A DNA stretch of 64,000 nucleotides from Ooceraea biroi (GCF_003672135.1 NC_039509.1:16006663-16070662), one strand, 5' to 3'; positions 47,361-60,225 are shown, counted from the stretch's first letter. Notes: generated by a model from the letters alone, not told the origin. Made by a program: numbers and translations.

Positions 47361-50300
47361 CGACGGCGAAGGCTACGGCGCTCTTCTACGAAATCTCGAC
47401 TACGGCTATACACTCTCGGCTATATACCGAGCTCTCGTGTTCGATTCTAGGCATGTAGGCATGCTCGTTAATCTAGCTGCGGCCAAGTCACGCGTTTTGC
47501 GCGCCGGCTCGTTGCGTACGTGCCACGTCTGTCCGCCGTCTGGGAAAGGGAAGGACCTGGATAGTCTGGAGGCCGTTGCATCATGAAAACCGGCGCGCGG
47601 CGGATCTTCCTCGCTCGTCTCGTGGACCGGGTGTCGCGATAATGAAATTCACTCGAGCAGTTGGAAATTAGACAGGGAACCAGAGGAAGCGGAAGAAAGA
47701 GAGAAGAAAGAGAGACAAAGAGAAAAAGAGGGGAGATTATCGATACGTGGTTGAAAATTTTAATGCCCGAGCCCAGAATGTTAGGAGCTTGCAGATAAAA
47801 AAAACATAAGAAAAATAAAAACCAAATCGCACGGGGGCAAGAAAGAAACGGCGAGAAAGAATAGCGAAGAGCGGTTCCTCGCGACGCGATAGGCCGACGA
47901 CGCGTAACCGGCGCGGCGGCCTGATTGGACCGTCCGTAAAAATGCACATTGCACCGTCTGGCGGTGCGACGGCGGCGGTGGCTGCGGTGGCTGCTGGATG
48001 CAGGATGAGGGATACGGAGGAGGAGGAGAGAACCGGAGGGCCGAGGGGATCACCGGCGAAAACTTCCTCCTCTCTCTCCGTCGCGCGCACCGTAGCTCCG
48101 TCTTCGTCGACATAGGAAGAGAGACGCATAGACAAGGTCAACGCATTAAATTGAAATGTGTTACGTAACCCCGTAAGAGAGTTCTCTAACTGCAGCCCGA
48201 CTAGACACCCGGCGATTACGGGGGTGCTCAACTCGGCCTAACACGGCGTCTCGGGCACGAACGTTCGCGCGCGAACTCGACGTCTCGCTCCTATTGTGCC
48301 GTCCCGCCGCGAAAGAGGCTCGTCCAGACGTGACATCCTTCCCCTTCGCCTTCCTCCCCTCTTTATCGTGATCGTTTAAACCAACCCGCCCGGCCGCACT
48401 ACGCTTATCGCGCAAGGGAAATCGGAAGTCGCCCGCGACACAATTAAAATCGCAATCGGCAACGATCGAATCGAATCGACGAGCGGATCAAAAATGAATC
48501 CTGCGTGCTTCGCAACACGTGCAAATCTCACGATCGACATTAATTAATATAGGATCAGGGTTTTCTTTTTTCAATTCGGAGCGGATTCGTAGAACAAATT
48601 GGAACGAAGAGAGCGAGGAGTTAGAAACGGGGACTCCCGTACTTTGTGCGAGGGCCCCGGGGACACCCGGCGGGCTCTCGATGTGCAACCGCGCGGCCGA
48701 TCGTGCGATGCACGAATGCATCGGCAACAGCACGCGCTCGGAGGACTCTTGAGAGACGGGCTACGCCAGTGCCGGCACGAGAGGAAGAGAGAAATAAAGA
48801 GAAAGAGAGAGAGGGAGAGAATGCATATATATTTACGCGTCTAGACTTAATAAAATAAAAGAAACTCCCGCGCACCCGCACGAGTGGGGCTGCGAGCGGT
48901 CATGGGGAAGCGGGAGAGGGCGATTTAAAAACACAGCTAGAGGAGACCGCAGCGGAATATCCACCGTGTATCCTTCCTGGCTAAGCAACAGTGCTTAGGA
49001 CAGCCTAAACCTGTCCCTCGCGCGAATGTCGTCGCGCCTTCGGACTCGTCCCTTCGCGACGCACGATCCCGCTCGTCCGAGCGAAGACCGCGTCAAACCG
49101 CGTGATTTCCGACTGGAATCGAGAACGTTTCGCGATCCGATTCTCGTACCATTGCCGACAGATACTTCGGTTGCAGCAGCCGCAGCGAATATTTTGCGTG
49201 GATCCGACGTAACGAGATGAGAACACGTAAATTGCATCGACCAATTATCTTATACTTGACCTGCGAGAACTCGAAGGCGCGAAATTTCCTCGACGCCACG
49301 CCAAGCTTTTCTTCGTTCTCCCCGGCGCGATTCTTTTATCGGCCCATCGAGATATTTTTACGTGACGAGGGCAATGTTTCGCTAAGAACGCCGATGTCGG
49401 CCGTTCCGGACGAACGTCGGCAAATATATCGTGTACGTTACGCGCGGGATTCCCCATTTTCCAGCATGCTCGCGCATGCCATGCGTGAACAAATATGTAG
49501 CGTGCAGATCAGTTGACGTTTTACGTCCGATTCGCGGAAAACTTTCATCGCGCGTACATTAAATCGTAAATTTTTGCAAGACTGAAATCGTTTCACTATC
49601 ATGTGTTTATCACGTATGACGCATGAAAATGCAGACGTTGCCCGTAATGCAGAGCTCCGATTAGAGACTAAAGAGATCTGCGCAACGATCCCGAGTAACG
49701 TAATAGTAATGCGTAATAATGATGTATTGCGCATAATGTATACGTAAGATTTTCGCAATGCTTGGCATCTCGTCGAGACTCTCGAAATACGCGGATGAAT
49801 GTGAACAAAATATACCCGTTTGTATATTGTAGCGCTGAAATTAGCAGAATGCGTCACGGGAATCAGGCGACGTGCTTACAAATGACGTGCAATGGCATAC
49901 CTGCAGCAGTGTGCAGACGCATTCCATTGAAGCCGCAGATGAAAGTGCAATTATCAGGTTTGTTACAGACGCATCCGCGATATAACACGTTTCGCGCGAA
50001 GCACACGGGGGAAGTAGAAATGATGCGCGCGAGCGAAGCGACTATCAAATCGCACAATGTAACAATGCAGACGACAATGCAAGAAAAATGAACGGCACAC
50101 CGAACGCCTTACCCATAGTGGCCTCCATGGAGGCTTACCTGTCGAAGCTTGTGGTTACGTTTTCTCTAAAAGACACAAAAAGCACGTATTGTAGATACTA
50201 GATATGCGTTTGCAAAGCGGAGCTGTGATGAACGACATTTAATAGAATTATGACTCAGGTATGAATCAGTACGAGGAAAAGCTCTTAATCTTAAGGAAAC

Positions 50301-51964
50301 TTAAATAAAAACTGCAACAACGCGTTTGTTCAATGTGAGCGGTATCGATAATTAGACTATCAATTTCTTGTGATTCACTTTCCCTCATACTGCAAACAGA
50401 ATTATTTTCTTTTTCTTTTCATTTCAGCTTACTCTCTGCGATGAGCGAGTGCCAGTTGCTGATAGGTGGACAGATTGGTCGACGAGGTGTTGTCGATGGA
50501 CGCGTTAACATTCGCCATGAACAGCTTCACCGGATCCGGTGCGTCGTTCTGGTACTCCAGAGTGTCGTTCTCACCTCCCTCTGGCAGGAAATTCAAGCTC
50601 TGCTCCCCGTAGTCCGACGTCTCGTTGTCATCGGGGTTGTCGTAAGCCAGCGAGTCCACGAACGACGGTATCACCCTGTACACATCATCCTCGACCCATT
50701 CCAGTCCCTCGTATTCGCTGATGTTCCGATTGGTGGCAACGTCTACGTCTTTGACGGGCAAATTGTCGTCGTTCGTCGAATTACCGGAATCCGTTATCAT
50801 GTTGAGAGTCGCGTTAAAGGTAACATTTGTGATAATGGTACTCGTGGCAACGGGTTCCGGAGACTCCGTCGTGCTAAGGGAAGGTTGATTCCTGGAATAA
50901 TCCGACCTGACGCCTTTAAAATTCCCCAGCTGGTACACTACGGGAAGTGAAGTTTGCTCAGCAGATGCAGAAGAAGAAGAAGAAACAGTAGACAATGACG
51001 GAGCGTGAAAGGAGTTAGCAACGTTCTTGGCAGTCGTGTGCCTCAAGGTCGAGGGAATGTGATGTTTCAGACCCTTCGACGAGACAAGGGAGTCCCTGCT
51101 GGTGAACTTGGATCTCTCCTCGGAGCCGGAGTTGGAATCGAACTCGGAATCGTCGTAGGATATCTTGAAAATCACATGAGGCTCCATGGCTCGATCGAAA
51201 CTCCGATGGAAGTTCTGCGATGAGTCGCGCTCCTCCGAGTTCCTCGACTCGTCCTCGTAATCGGTATTCGCCGGTTCGGACCGTGACTGCTGCAGCTCAA
51301 GCTTAGAAGCCAGATTCTCGTAATCAATTACCGCCTGGCGATTGTAAGCGTCAAAGTCAAAGTCCTTGTCGTAAGAGTTTCTCTCCTTGTATCGATTTCT
51401 CTTCCTCTCGTTCCTCGACATGTCGATGTCCGGTTCGTTGCGAGAAGACGAATCGAATTCCATGGAGTTGTAGTTCCAGTGCTTCGCCTTGCTACCGTAC
51501 AGATCACCGCCGTAGAATTTTCTCTCGCCGGACTTCAACTCGGCCATTCTCAGCTCCTCGTCCTTTCGCTTATCGAGTTCTCGCTCACGAATCGCCAGTA
51601 CTTCCTCGGGAGTGTAGTTCAAACTTTTCAGCAGCAGCATCTCGGCCGTGCCGAGATCACCCATGATTATCTTCAGGATCGCCTTTTCTAACATCTTTTC
51701 TAGTCTGCGCGAGCTAAAGGGAATTGATTCTTTGCTATTCAAGACCTCTGAAGGTTTCTTGTCCTCCGGTGATTCTGATCGCGCAGGATCGGCAGTTTTC
51801 TCACTCTCAAAACTGGATTTTCGCTCTACGGAATCTAGATGCTCGTTTCCTTTTCTGTGTTCCGGATGAAAGCCATGACGATTATGATGATGGTGATGAT
51901 GAGTCCACGCATTAGCTGCGATGGACACTAGTAAAAGAAGCACGAAGGATTTCGCGAAGGCCAT
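42944..51964 (-). CDS. Secreted TGF-beta-propeptide-like glycoprotein without ligand domain (755 aa model)
   Basis: Exons on the minus strand: 51964-50433, 45342-45221, 45094-44813, 44770-44534 and 43038-42944; all phases match. Residues 1-20 are a signal peptide (MAFAKSFVLLLLVSIAANA), followed by a natural six-His run. Residues to about 510 are acidic, Ser-rich and carry many N-glycosylation sequons, with one helical block (LEKMLEKAILKIIMGDLGTA). Residues about 510-720 resemble a TGF-beta propeptide: IPRNTDSETW, VIAAKLRIYKLP, SIYYYTKSLKKHR, KRLMDS, LALDVRQGLRFW and HGLVIQIEDQDGRPL. The chain then ends after RACPRYVRVVNGEKI and NCRH, with no furin site plus cystine-knot domain. An extracellular role is inferred. 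The insect protein Anachronism is one candidate identity, but I could not verify that. Confidence 0.7.
43113..43142. repeat. AC dinucleotide microsatellite
   Basis: About 30 bases of (AC)n with one AT interruption, just outside the last exon of the minus-strand gene. Confidence 0.9.
43190..44210. repeat. Segmental duplication bracketing a minisatellite
   Basis: The sequence of 43190-43219 plus 43321-43440 recurs at 44046-44208, with the intervening 101 bases absent from the second copy. The second copy also has an expanded GCGCGCGCATGGCGCGCGC palindrome where the first has a single GCGCGCGC. The 119-bp minisatellite lies between the copies. Confidence 0.85.
43448..43760. repeat. 119-bp minisatellite, about 2.6 copies
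   Basis: Units start at 43448, 43567 and 43686 (each AACAATATAAATA...), exactly 119 bases apart and over 90 percent alike. The third is truncated near 43760. A diverged further unit seems to end at about 44045, with the same GCAATATGCCAAA tail. It lies in the last intron of the minus-strand gene. Confidence 0.9.
44534..44770 (-). CDS. Secreted TGF-beta-propeptide-like protein, exon 4
   Basis: Acceptor CCTGCAG, donor GTGAGT. Encodes SKKRLMDSIVTPLTIEG, THLALDVRQGLRFWRLAS and GLVIQIEDQDGRPLKPALY. This matches the C-terminal strands of TGF-beta propeptides, where a domain-closing V-x-x-GL-F-W helix precedes a GL-[VI]-I strand. Confidence 0.8.
44813..45094 (-). CDS. Secreted TGF-beta-propeptide-like protein, exon 3 (two in-frame donors)
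   Basis: Acceptor TCATACAG. Encodes QIPRNTDSETWMDPFS, HVIAAKLRIYKLP and IRISIYYYTKSLKKHR. Two GTGAGT donors lie 42 bases apart (exon ends 44855 or 44813) and both leave the same phase, so the longer form adds 14 residues (CECLKPFKQIIEMD). Confidence 0.8.
45221..45342 (-). CDS. Secreted TGF-beta-propeptide-like protein, exon 2
   Basis: Acceptor TTATGCAG, donor GTGAGT. Encodes QGQKAIEDIKTRVLALTGRF and QVQRERLTMFSPT, the amphipathic first helix expected of a TGF-beta propeptide. It joins exon 1 (phase 2) by completing an Asp codon. Confidence 0.75.
46742..47190. repeat. Diverged ~120-bp minisatellite, about 3.5 copies
   Basis: Units beginning near 46742, 46864, 46998 and 47115 share the order AGAT-TAA, GTCGAGGA, TCTAGGA, AATAAAAGG, then TTTCTC-CCGTTT. 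They are roughly 115-130 bases long and moderately diverged. Confidence 0.75.
47331..47360. repeat. GA dinucleotide run
   Basis: Thirty bases of nearly pure (GA)n in intron 1 of the minus-strand gene. Confidence 0.9.
50433..51964 (-). CDS. Secreted TGF-beta-propeptide-like protein, exon 1 (signal peptide and acidic region)
   Basis: The ATG at 51964 begins a clear signal peptide. The frame is open for 511 codons, ending LALAHRR plus GA at a GTAAGC donor; reading through would stop two bases later. Features are six consecutive His at about residues 22-27, a charged coiled region around 85-150, a cluster of N-x-T/S sequons (NVTFNAT, NST, NIS, NETS, NDT, NAS, NTS, NLS), and an overall acidic charge. 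Confidence 0.85.
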
Positions 51965-52834
51965 TGTCGCGGATAACGTATAATTCTTTCGGGATCTTTA
52001 CTCGGCCGTACTGCACTTGAACAACAGCGCTACACGCTCCAAAATGCTCCAAAACTTGGACCGTCGCAGCGCAGACGAAACAGCTTCGGACGCTGGATAC
52101 TGCGTCTTCAGAAATAATTTTAAACCTGAGTGGGTGATTCACGCTCGCGGAGAGCGTCGAGTCCCCCAAAAATCTCGCGAGAGGTGTTAGGCGACGGGCG
52201 CAGCCTAAATCTCCGAATTTCCCGAGAAAACTGACACCCGTTACTCCTCCCGATAATTTTCCGGCAGCTCTGTCGGCGGCGGATCCTCGGAGCACGTCGA
52301 CAAACGGTGCCGACGTATTTCTTCCGGTTTGAATTTCGCTCACCTCATCGGAATCACGCAGACAGACGAACGAGAACCACCGTGGTTTTGGGAAGCACGT
52401 GTTCTTTTTTTGGTTCCCCGAACTTCCCTCGGGACCAACGCGAGACGTCAGTACCCCGTGCTACCTCGTCCCCGTGCTATCTCGATCCCGTGTGTTACCT
52501 CGTCTCATTTAGCTGCGGTGCTCCTCTCCGAACGGGAGAACTCCACGGTAGCACGTTCAGCATATGAGGAAGAAGAAACCGTTTCGTACGGAGGCGCGTT
52601 AGCGTACTGGACCGTGATTGGCGTGCCGGCGATCGCGGACTAAGTTCTAATCGCACGAGGAAGGCGCGAGGTGCGTAAGTAGGAAAGATTCGTGGTATGC
52701 GTGTGCACGCTCTGAGCAGTAAGTCTCAACTGAGCCGTGGTGCTGGCCAGCTCACAGACATAATTCTGTCTACTCACTAATTCCGAGACAACCACGAAGC
52801 CGCGAGAGGAGACGCGCCGGTGTTACTACGATGA

Positions 52835-53011
52835 CTCCTTTTTTCTTTCCTCTCCTTCCCTTCTCTTCTCTTCTTCTTCTTCTTCTTCTTTTCTCTTCCT
52901 TCTCTCTCTCTTTCTCCGTCTGTCTCTCTATCTCTCGTTCTCGTTCTCCTTCCCTCTCTCTCTCTCTTTCTCTCTCTCGGTCTGTCTGTCTCTGTCCCTT
53001 TTTCTCTCTCC
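52835..53011. repeat. Long pyrimidine tract (GAGA-type on the minus strand)
   Basis: 52835-52917 is uninterrupted C/T, and the next ~95 bases are nearly so, with TTC and TC runs. On the minus strand, which is the sense of the adjacent gene about 0.9 kb away, it reads GAGAG repeatedly, the GAGA-factor motif. Confidence 0.85.
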
Positions 53012-56000
53012 ACCACCGTCGCCTCTCACGTCGACTCCAGTCTTTCTCCTCCACTCGTTCAAACCCGGGTAACCCCTTTTCCTCGCACACCGAAATCCCG
53101 CAGAGAACAGCCTTTTCTCTCCTCGCGACGTTTTGCCTCCTTCTTCTTCTTTTGCCCCTTCCTCACCACCGTTTCCTCCTCCTTTTCGTCGTCTTCTTTA
53201 TATTCTTCTTCCTCTTCGGCGCGAATCTCGCCTGCCGATGATGATTACCGGCGATCGTATCGGATCGAATTCGTTTGCTGACCAAATTCCCGATTGCCGC
53301 GAACCCGTCACTTGTCTGCGACGTGTATCATCGTTTCGAATTTCGCGGATCTTGTCGCGGATCGTCGGTTGCTCGTGTCCCGATCGCGCAAATACTCACA
53401 CATGGCACCCGAGAATTTACATGACGGCTGCGGTCCACCCTCCCCCCCTGAGAGCGGAGGAGACTGTCAAATTTTTTTCTCCTTTCACCGCAACCGCAAA
53501 TGATGCTCTATCCGCGCGCGCACCGGATTTTCGCTACCAAAAAATCGATCTCGATCTCCCACCGTGCGATAACTCGATCGAGTCGCGGCAAGTTTTTAGT
53601 TGGCGAAGAGCACCGCCGGAGTCTCCCCCGTATATTTCGATTACCTCGCGAGAGGGAGGCAGGGAAAAGAGTCCCTCTGCTTTTTGTCTCTTTCCAGAAA
53701 TTCTCAATTACTCGACTCGAGATAGAGTTCCTCCGATTGACTGACGACGGGGACAGGTGACGGGGAAAAAGAGGAAACAAGACGTACGGCAACGCACGAG
53801 GCCTGCCACAATGAAAATGTACGAGGAGGCTCGGTCGTATTCGGATAGTTGTTTCAGAAGCAGCCACGTACGACTTTATAGGGTGTCTCCCTCTCCGCTG
53901 TCTAGACGAATCGCGAGATATGATCTTTGAATCATAATGTATCGCTTTTAATAAATGCAGCCTCCGCGTGCGTGCGTGAAAATACGATGCGTGGCAACGC
54001 ACGCCGAGGAGGCAGAGCCCGAAAACGAACGAGCGGGAAAGGAAACGAGAAGGTCGCCGCCTGCTGGATTCGACTTGCTTCCACGTGCGAAAATCACCCG
54101 GAAAACTCGCGAACTTGGATTTCGCTTAATTGTTACGGCCGCTCGAATCTATCGCTTGTTTACTGATTACAGCGAAAGTTTAAAGTATAAACCGGTTGAC
54201 GTATTTAAAAATAAAAAATGAAAACTTGGATCACATTATGAATATGTGAATGAATGGATCTGTACCGTAACCGAACGTGCTCATAATTGAATTTAGCGTG
54301 CAACGGCGTGATCAGTTCTCAAGTTTAGATCGATGGAAGATTCGATGCTTGTAGATTCGAGTAATTTGTGAAAGATCGCAAGTGCTTCCCTTTTTATTTT
54401 TTTATAAGATAATTTTTAAGGGAACTTTAAAAAAGAATATTCGCATAAACTGATTGTTACACGTGCATCTGGCAATACTGACATTTATCTTAAGCTACAC
54501 GTGTATCTGTATTTAAATCTAAACCATCGCGACATCGTACCGTCGCGATATTTCGAAATGCAACGCAATACGTCTTTTCGGAGTCGTCATTGACAAGCGT
54601 GCGAGAGGAGAAAAATAGAACGCTCGCCGGTAAACAAATCGATGGATCGAGACCAACGACGTAACCACTTATTCACCCCTGTGCAAACCGGGTTGGCCGA
54701 CGTGTCTGGTGGGGGGCCACGTGTGTCGAAGGAAGTGCATTGCGGTGTCCCGGACACGCACACACATGTTTCCCATACCTTATATTTTATCTCGCACGTA
54801 CGTGTAGCGCGCGCTTAAATTACGTACGTGTGAACGTGCGTGACTTCTGCGCATCGAGTGCGTCCCTTCTAAATACGTCTGCGAGTCTCAAATTGCTTCC
54901 TCCTATTTGCTTAAATTTCGCCCGACGACGAACGAAATTCGCCTCGAAATCGAGCTACGATCCGTTCTGGTCTCAGTTCCAAAATGTACCAAACTCTTAC
55001 CGAACTCGTTATTGCAAAATAAAAATTCGACCTGGACAAATCATTTGCGCCGCGACCAGAAATGATGTCAGCGAAGCTGGTCATCGCGCGGCCTCGAGAG
55101 GAAACGATGAATCGGTTAAACTCATGGTTACTTCTCGTTCCTGCCCTCCTCTTCACCCTCGGAGGAGAGACAAAGGACGAGTTAAGCTAAGGTTAAAGTT
55201 ACGCGACGTTGGTGAAACCGGCCCTCAGACTCGGAAGACACGTCGGCTACATAAAGTACCCACGTGCGATCACGCGCGGGCGTGCAGACACGCGGGCTTA
55301 ACTGCGCACGACGCGTCCGTCGGAGGGTTATAGGGTGAGCGACGGAGAGAGACACGATGCAATTTGATCCCCCCGCACGCGAGAGAACAGCGCGACGAAG
55401 AGGACGACGACGAAGACGATGATGATGACGACGACGGCGGCGGCGGCGGTGCAACGGCTGTCTGACGTCACCACCGAATTCTCCGTCGCGGATCGGACAT
55501 GCGGACAGACAATCTGGCGTCTAGACGTACCGAAATAAATAACGCGCAGGGCCTTGCCTCGCCAAGTGAAATTGTTGCTTCGCACACCCGTAACATGTCG
55601 CCGCATGTCGTCCTTGTCGGTGGCGCGTCCCTCCGCCTCCTGCTTGCTGACCCACGGGGGATGCTACGGAGGCGTAGGTGCACCCGAGAGTCATAAGCGT
55701 CCCGCCGTTCAATGCGTCACGTGATGCATCGATCGAGCTCTCGCTCAGATTCCTCGGAACGAAGAAGAGACATTGAGGGAATCTCCCTTCTCGCGCCTTT
55801 GCGGACTAATTGCGTCAATCTGGCATCGAATGATTCGCAAACACTCGAAGATTCCGATGTGCAGTCCGTCGGAGACAGAAAATAAGTGTCGATCGAATCG
55901 TGACGCATCCGCCGAGGTAGACTTGCTGCTTGCTTAAAGAAAAAAAAAGAAGAGGAAGGGTGGGTGTTGTACCAGCGGGTTTTTCGCGATCGCGATGGAA

Positions 56001-59000
56001 CTCGATCGTAACAACCGGCGCGGTACCCCCGCCGGTGTTTCTCGGAATTGTTTTCATTCTCCCCCGGGGGAGGATAATATGCGAGGTGTCGGCCGTCCGA
56101 TGGCAGAGATGGCAGACAACGCCGCGGCAGAAAAACCCGCGCGTAAACATCGGGCCCCCGGGTCCCTCTCCTGCAGCCGGGTACCCGTCGTCTCGTCTCA
56201 CCTGGCGTCGAGTCGCGGGCGCGGTGCATCCGAGATACGCCTTCCCTAATGACAGAGTCCCCTTTCCCTCCCCACGGGTCCTCCACCGTCGTCGCTCCAC
56301 CTCGGGGGGACAGGGGACGTCCGAGTGAGAATTTAAGATGTTCTGCCCACGCGCGCCAAATTATTCCGCCTTATGCCCGTTTCCCCCGATCGGAATTGCA
56401 AAGGAAAAGAAAAAAAAAACGAAAAAAACAAGAAAAGAGAGAAAAAAAGAACTGATTCCACCGACGCTGCTCGGACCGGCGCGCGGACCCGCGAGATGGC
56501 TGCGGCGCGGCGGCGGTGTCGGGGGGAAGTAGGGCGGGAGATGCAGAAACAGAACGAAAAAGAAATGGAAATCGTGCAATTTGCATGGTCTCCTCGCCGG
56601 CCAACACTCGCCGGCCCTCCCGACGTCTTCGCCGCGAGAGAACGGAGGCAGGCAGCAATCGAGATAAGGTCTCTCTCTTCTCGGGATCCGTCAGGGGGGT
56701 ACTACGTTCTCTCCGGTCCGCCTTCCCGATTCTCCGATCGCTTCGTGGAATCGTGGATTTGAATTTCGGAGTGGATTGCGCAATCCGCGCGCCGGCACCC
56801 ACGCGTAGGCGCGCAACGCAATCGTCTCCGGCCAGACGGTCATTTTAAAACCAATACCCGCCTATCGGGAACACGCAAATCGCCGGAGAAGAGAGCCCGT
56901 CTCTTCCTGTCCCTCTCGCCCCTTCTATCCAACGGCGAGAGCCGTTGCCTCTCGACTTTTCGATATTCCGCGCTCGTTCGCCGCCGTTGTTCAGACGGAC
57001 GCTTTCAGACCGGAATGCGACGCGCACTTTTATCAACTTTCTAAGCGTGAACTTCTTTCAAACGAAATCGGGACAACGCCTAAGAGTCGTCCGAACAGGC
57101 TCTATCGATGACTCGGAATTTTCACGAATCCAAACCACTTCTCTTTGCGATTCTTTTTGCTCGCGACATTAATTACAAAGCTATTACACAGCTGAAAGGG
57201 TTGAATCCATAAGAGGGAAGGTTTCTTCGTAGAAGGGCGGGGGGCACGCCGAGGAAACTTGGTGTGCTATCTTAAACAGGACTTTCATTCTTCGGATGAA
57301 AGGAATGATGTAACGTGGCGGCACTGGCACGGGTACACGAATATCGGAAGTGACGTAGAAGGGTTACAAGGTGGAACACGAGCCGTGCAGCCGCCGAGGA
57401 GCGTCGCGTGCTGCGACAAACGATGACGGATGAATCGGACGCGCGACATTCCAACGAAACGGGAGTGAAGAAGAAACACGAGAACACGAGGAAGGAAGCG
57501 TACGCGCAGTCACGTACGCGTTCCGTCTGGTTAAATCGCATAATGACGAGACATCTAATCGCAAATTATGCCGCGTACGCGACGACCGCCGATTTCGTCG
57601 TCTCGCCCGTCGTTCGATTACGTAACGCTGATTTACAATCGTCTCGGCCGGCAATCGCTTCTTCGGCGCGTTAAATCGCGTCGTGACTCACGCCGAGACT
57701 CATGAAACGTGAAAAGCGCAATTTACAATAAAAACCAAAATAAAATAGAGACGTCAAAGAAACGAGTTAAATGCCTAAAAGTCCTAAAACCGTAATTCTG
57801 AGAGCCTTCTGCGATTCGGTCTCGATAGTCTCGAATCGCGCTAGGCAGAGCGGTGTACGCGTACCTGCTCCGATGCAAGGGTTGAATTCGACGCTGTTGT
57901 TTTCGAGGCAGGGGAGGCGATAAGAAGCGGCACGGATGTTGACGACGCGCACAAATCGTTTGAGACGACGGCGACGTTTGAGACGACACACGTCGGAGAT
58001 GGCGAAGTGTGCAGTATAGGGCAGTGAAGGGGAAAGGGCGGGCGGAATTCTGCGGAATACTTAATTTTCTCCTGTGCTCTCGGGTGTGTCCAGTATCAGG
58101 CGGATACTGGCCGGATACTATTTCCGCGCGCGAGGCAGCGAGTCCGCACTTCCGCGCGTCGGATTCGTCTGGGAGAATCGCGACATTCGACGTTCATGCG
58201 ATGATTCTTCGAGTTCCTCCAGACTGCAGCGATCTCAATGATAACTAATGAGAGTCACGGCGATACATGTCGCCGCGAATACGCGAGAGCGGAATATGCT
58301 CGGATTTAACTGGACGCTCCGCTCCTGGCGCGACGCCAGAAATCTAAAGCTGGCTCGCTTGGCTACGCCACGTGCGCGTAGAAAATAGAATAATTTTCGC
58401 ATATCGTTATCAAGGCCACGCGATACGGCGGTAGACGTAATGAAAAGCGATACATTGCACGCGTATTTCCGTAGTTGGCGTGCTGTGGTGTTCATATGCT
58501 CTGAAACGTGAAGTGATTCATTTGAGCTTTGATATCGTCGTTCTGGAGTCGGATCAAATTTTTCTAACGGCTTTTATCGGGAAATCCGTGTTTCTTCTTG
58601 GTACACCGACTGTCTCGCATGAGATTATTTATAACATCACGAAGTGCTGAAGCGATTGATTCTTTCCTCCTGTCTGGTCTTTGCCTCTCCTCCACGTGCA
58701 ACGGCAGACCACGTCGTTTGTAAATAGCGCGAAGTCTGAAGCAGACTAAACAGATTATTACGTCATATGACAGTGTCGAAAAGAGAGTCCAAGCAGAATA
58801 TAAACCACTAATGAAAGCAAACCTTACGTCGGCGAGAAATATTTCCGTAAATATATATATATAGTACAAATTACGCTGATCTAATCACATTTATCTGTCA
58901 GCTCGCAAATAGCTCGCATTCACCGATGCACGTGCGTTAAATCGAGAATGAGGCAGTCTGCCACTACGATCTCTTACAGAGGGATGAATTTGAGTAACAC

Positions 59001-60225
59001 GAGCGTATCAAGCGGAAGAGAGAACGCTTACAGCGAGAAGGAACTCGAGTCGCCGCGCGCAAAGTCGAACATTCGAACATGATTCTCGGCAAAATAGTGT
59101 TCTCTCGTCGCGTCTCGACGAGATAAGCCGAGCATCATCTTCCTGATTTTTTGTTCCTCGCCAGCAGCCAGACAGTTCAGCCTTGAAAGCTTCCGATTAC
59201 TGGGATTTCCTGTTTTGTAATTTGTCGAAGCGCCTAACTTTGTACAAGTTTAATAATAAATTTAATAATAAACTCACAAAGAGATCCGGCAATAAATTTT
59301 GAACTTTATTTATTCAGGCCTGATCCCATCCGTGCGCTTACAATTCCACTTGTACAGACTGTAAAATATTCCATCAATGTTTCCATACATCAACGAGTAC
59401 TTTTAAATAATTAATGCGTGACGATTCTGTCTCAAATGTATATTTGCGAGGTGTTTTGCATGAGAAGTATTTTATTTTTAATAAAGAACACTTATGTACT
59501 CATTTGTATGCTTCGAGATTCCATACATGATTAAGGGCAAAATTATACTATGAAATTACCTGCTTTATCTTCCTGGTTAAGTTTAGTTTCTTGAATGCAT
59601 GTGGCAGTTAAGCGTGCTATCTTCAGATTTCTGGTAAGGAGAATAATAACGAACTTACGGCTACATCTAGCAGTTCTTATTATAAAGTCTTGTTGCTCGT
59701 ATTATGTCGAGCTGAATAGATACTGCTTTATTAAATTGGCCTTAAGCTTAACTTTATCGCCTCACGTTATCGAATCAATTTCATGCTCCATGTCGAGTTC
59801 ATCTAAAAACCGCGCTAAACAAATAAACGTTGAGGCATTATCGCAGCGACTATGATGTGATATATTGTAAGATATTGTAACCTTGTACAAGTTTCTAAAC
59901 GATGATTTTTCTTATGTGAAGTAATTGCACACATATCCACGTGCACTATACTGACACATACATACATATACACTGGAAAATGATAGCTTCAGTTAGTTTT
60001 TATCTAGTGTACGAAAAACAGTTATACGTGTTCACATTTTCACTCAAACTTCTGTTTCCGTCAATTTAATTATGCCTCTCATTAGTTATAATAAAACAAT
60101 ATCAACACTTAGTTTAATCTGAAAGCATTTATGAAAGATATGGAATCGACACGTGCACGTAACAAGAAACAGATGTTTTTGATATTTGCGGTAATAATCG
60201 CATACTTTACAGTAAGAAAAATCAT

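Larger units (their letters stand above)
45343..50432 (-). other. Intron 1 of the secreted-protein gene
   Basis: About 5.1 kb without a convincing exon on either strand. Contains the minisatellite at 46.7-47.2 kb, GA-rich runs at 47331-47360 and about 48780-48820, and CpG-rich blocks near 45.8-46.3, 47.5-48.4 and 48.6-49.4 kb that could hold internal promoters. Confidence 0.5.

Noticed and set aside
47737..48231. 164-residue minus-strand frame and similar long frames at 53133-53744, 54740-55333 and 55717-56286
   Set aside because: These are Arg/Ser-rich low-complexity frames in GC-rich DNA, overlapping frames on the opposite strand. No conserved motif or phase-compatible splicing.
50441..50950. 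Plus-strand frame of 169 residues
   Set aside because: It is the antisense shadow of the secreted-protein first exon, which has a signal peptide and far longer open frame.
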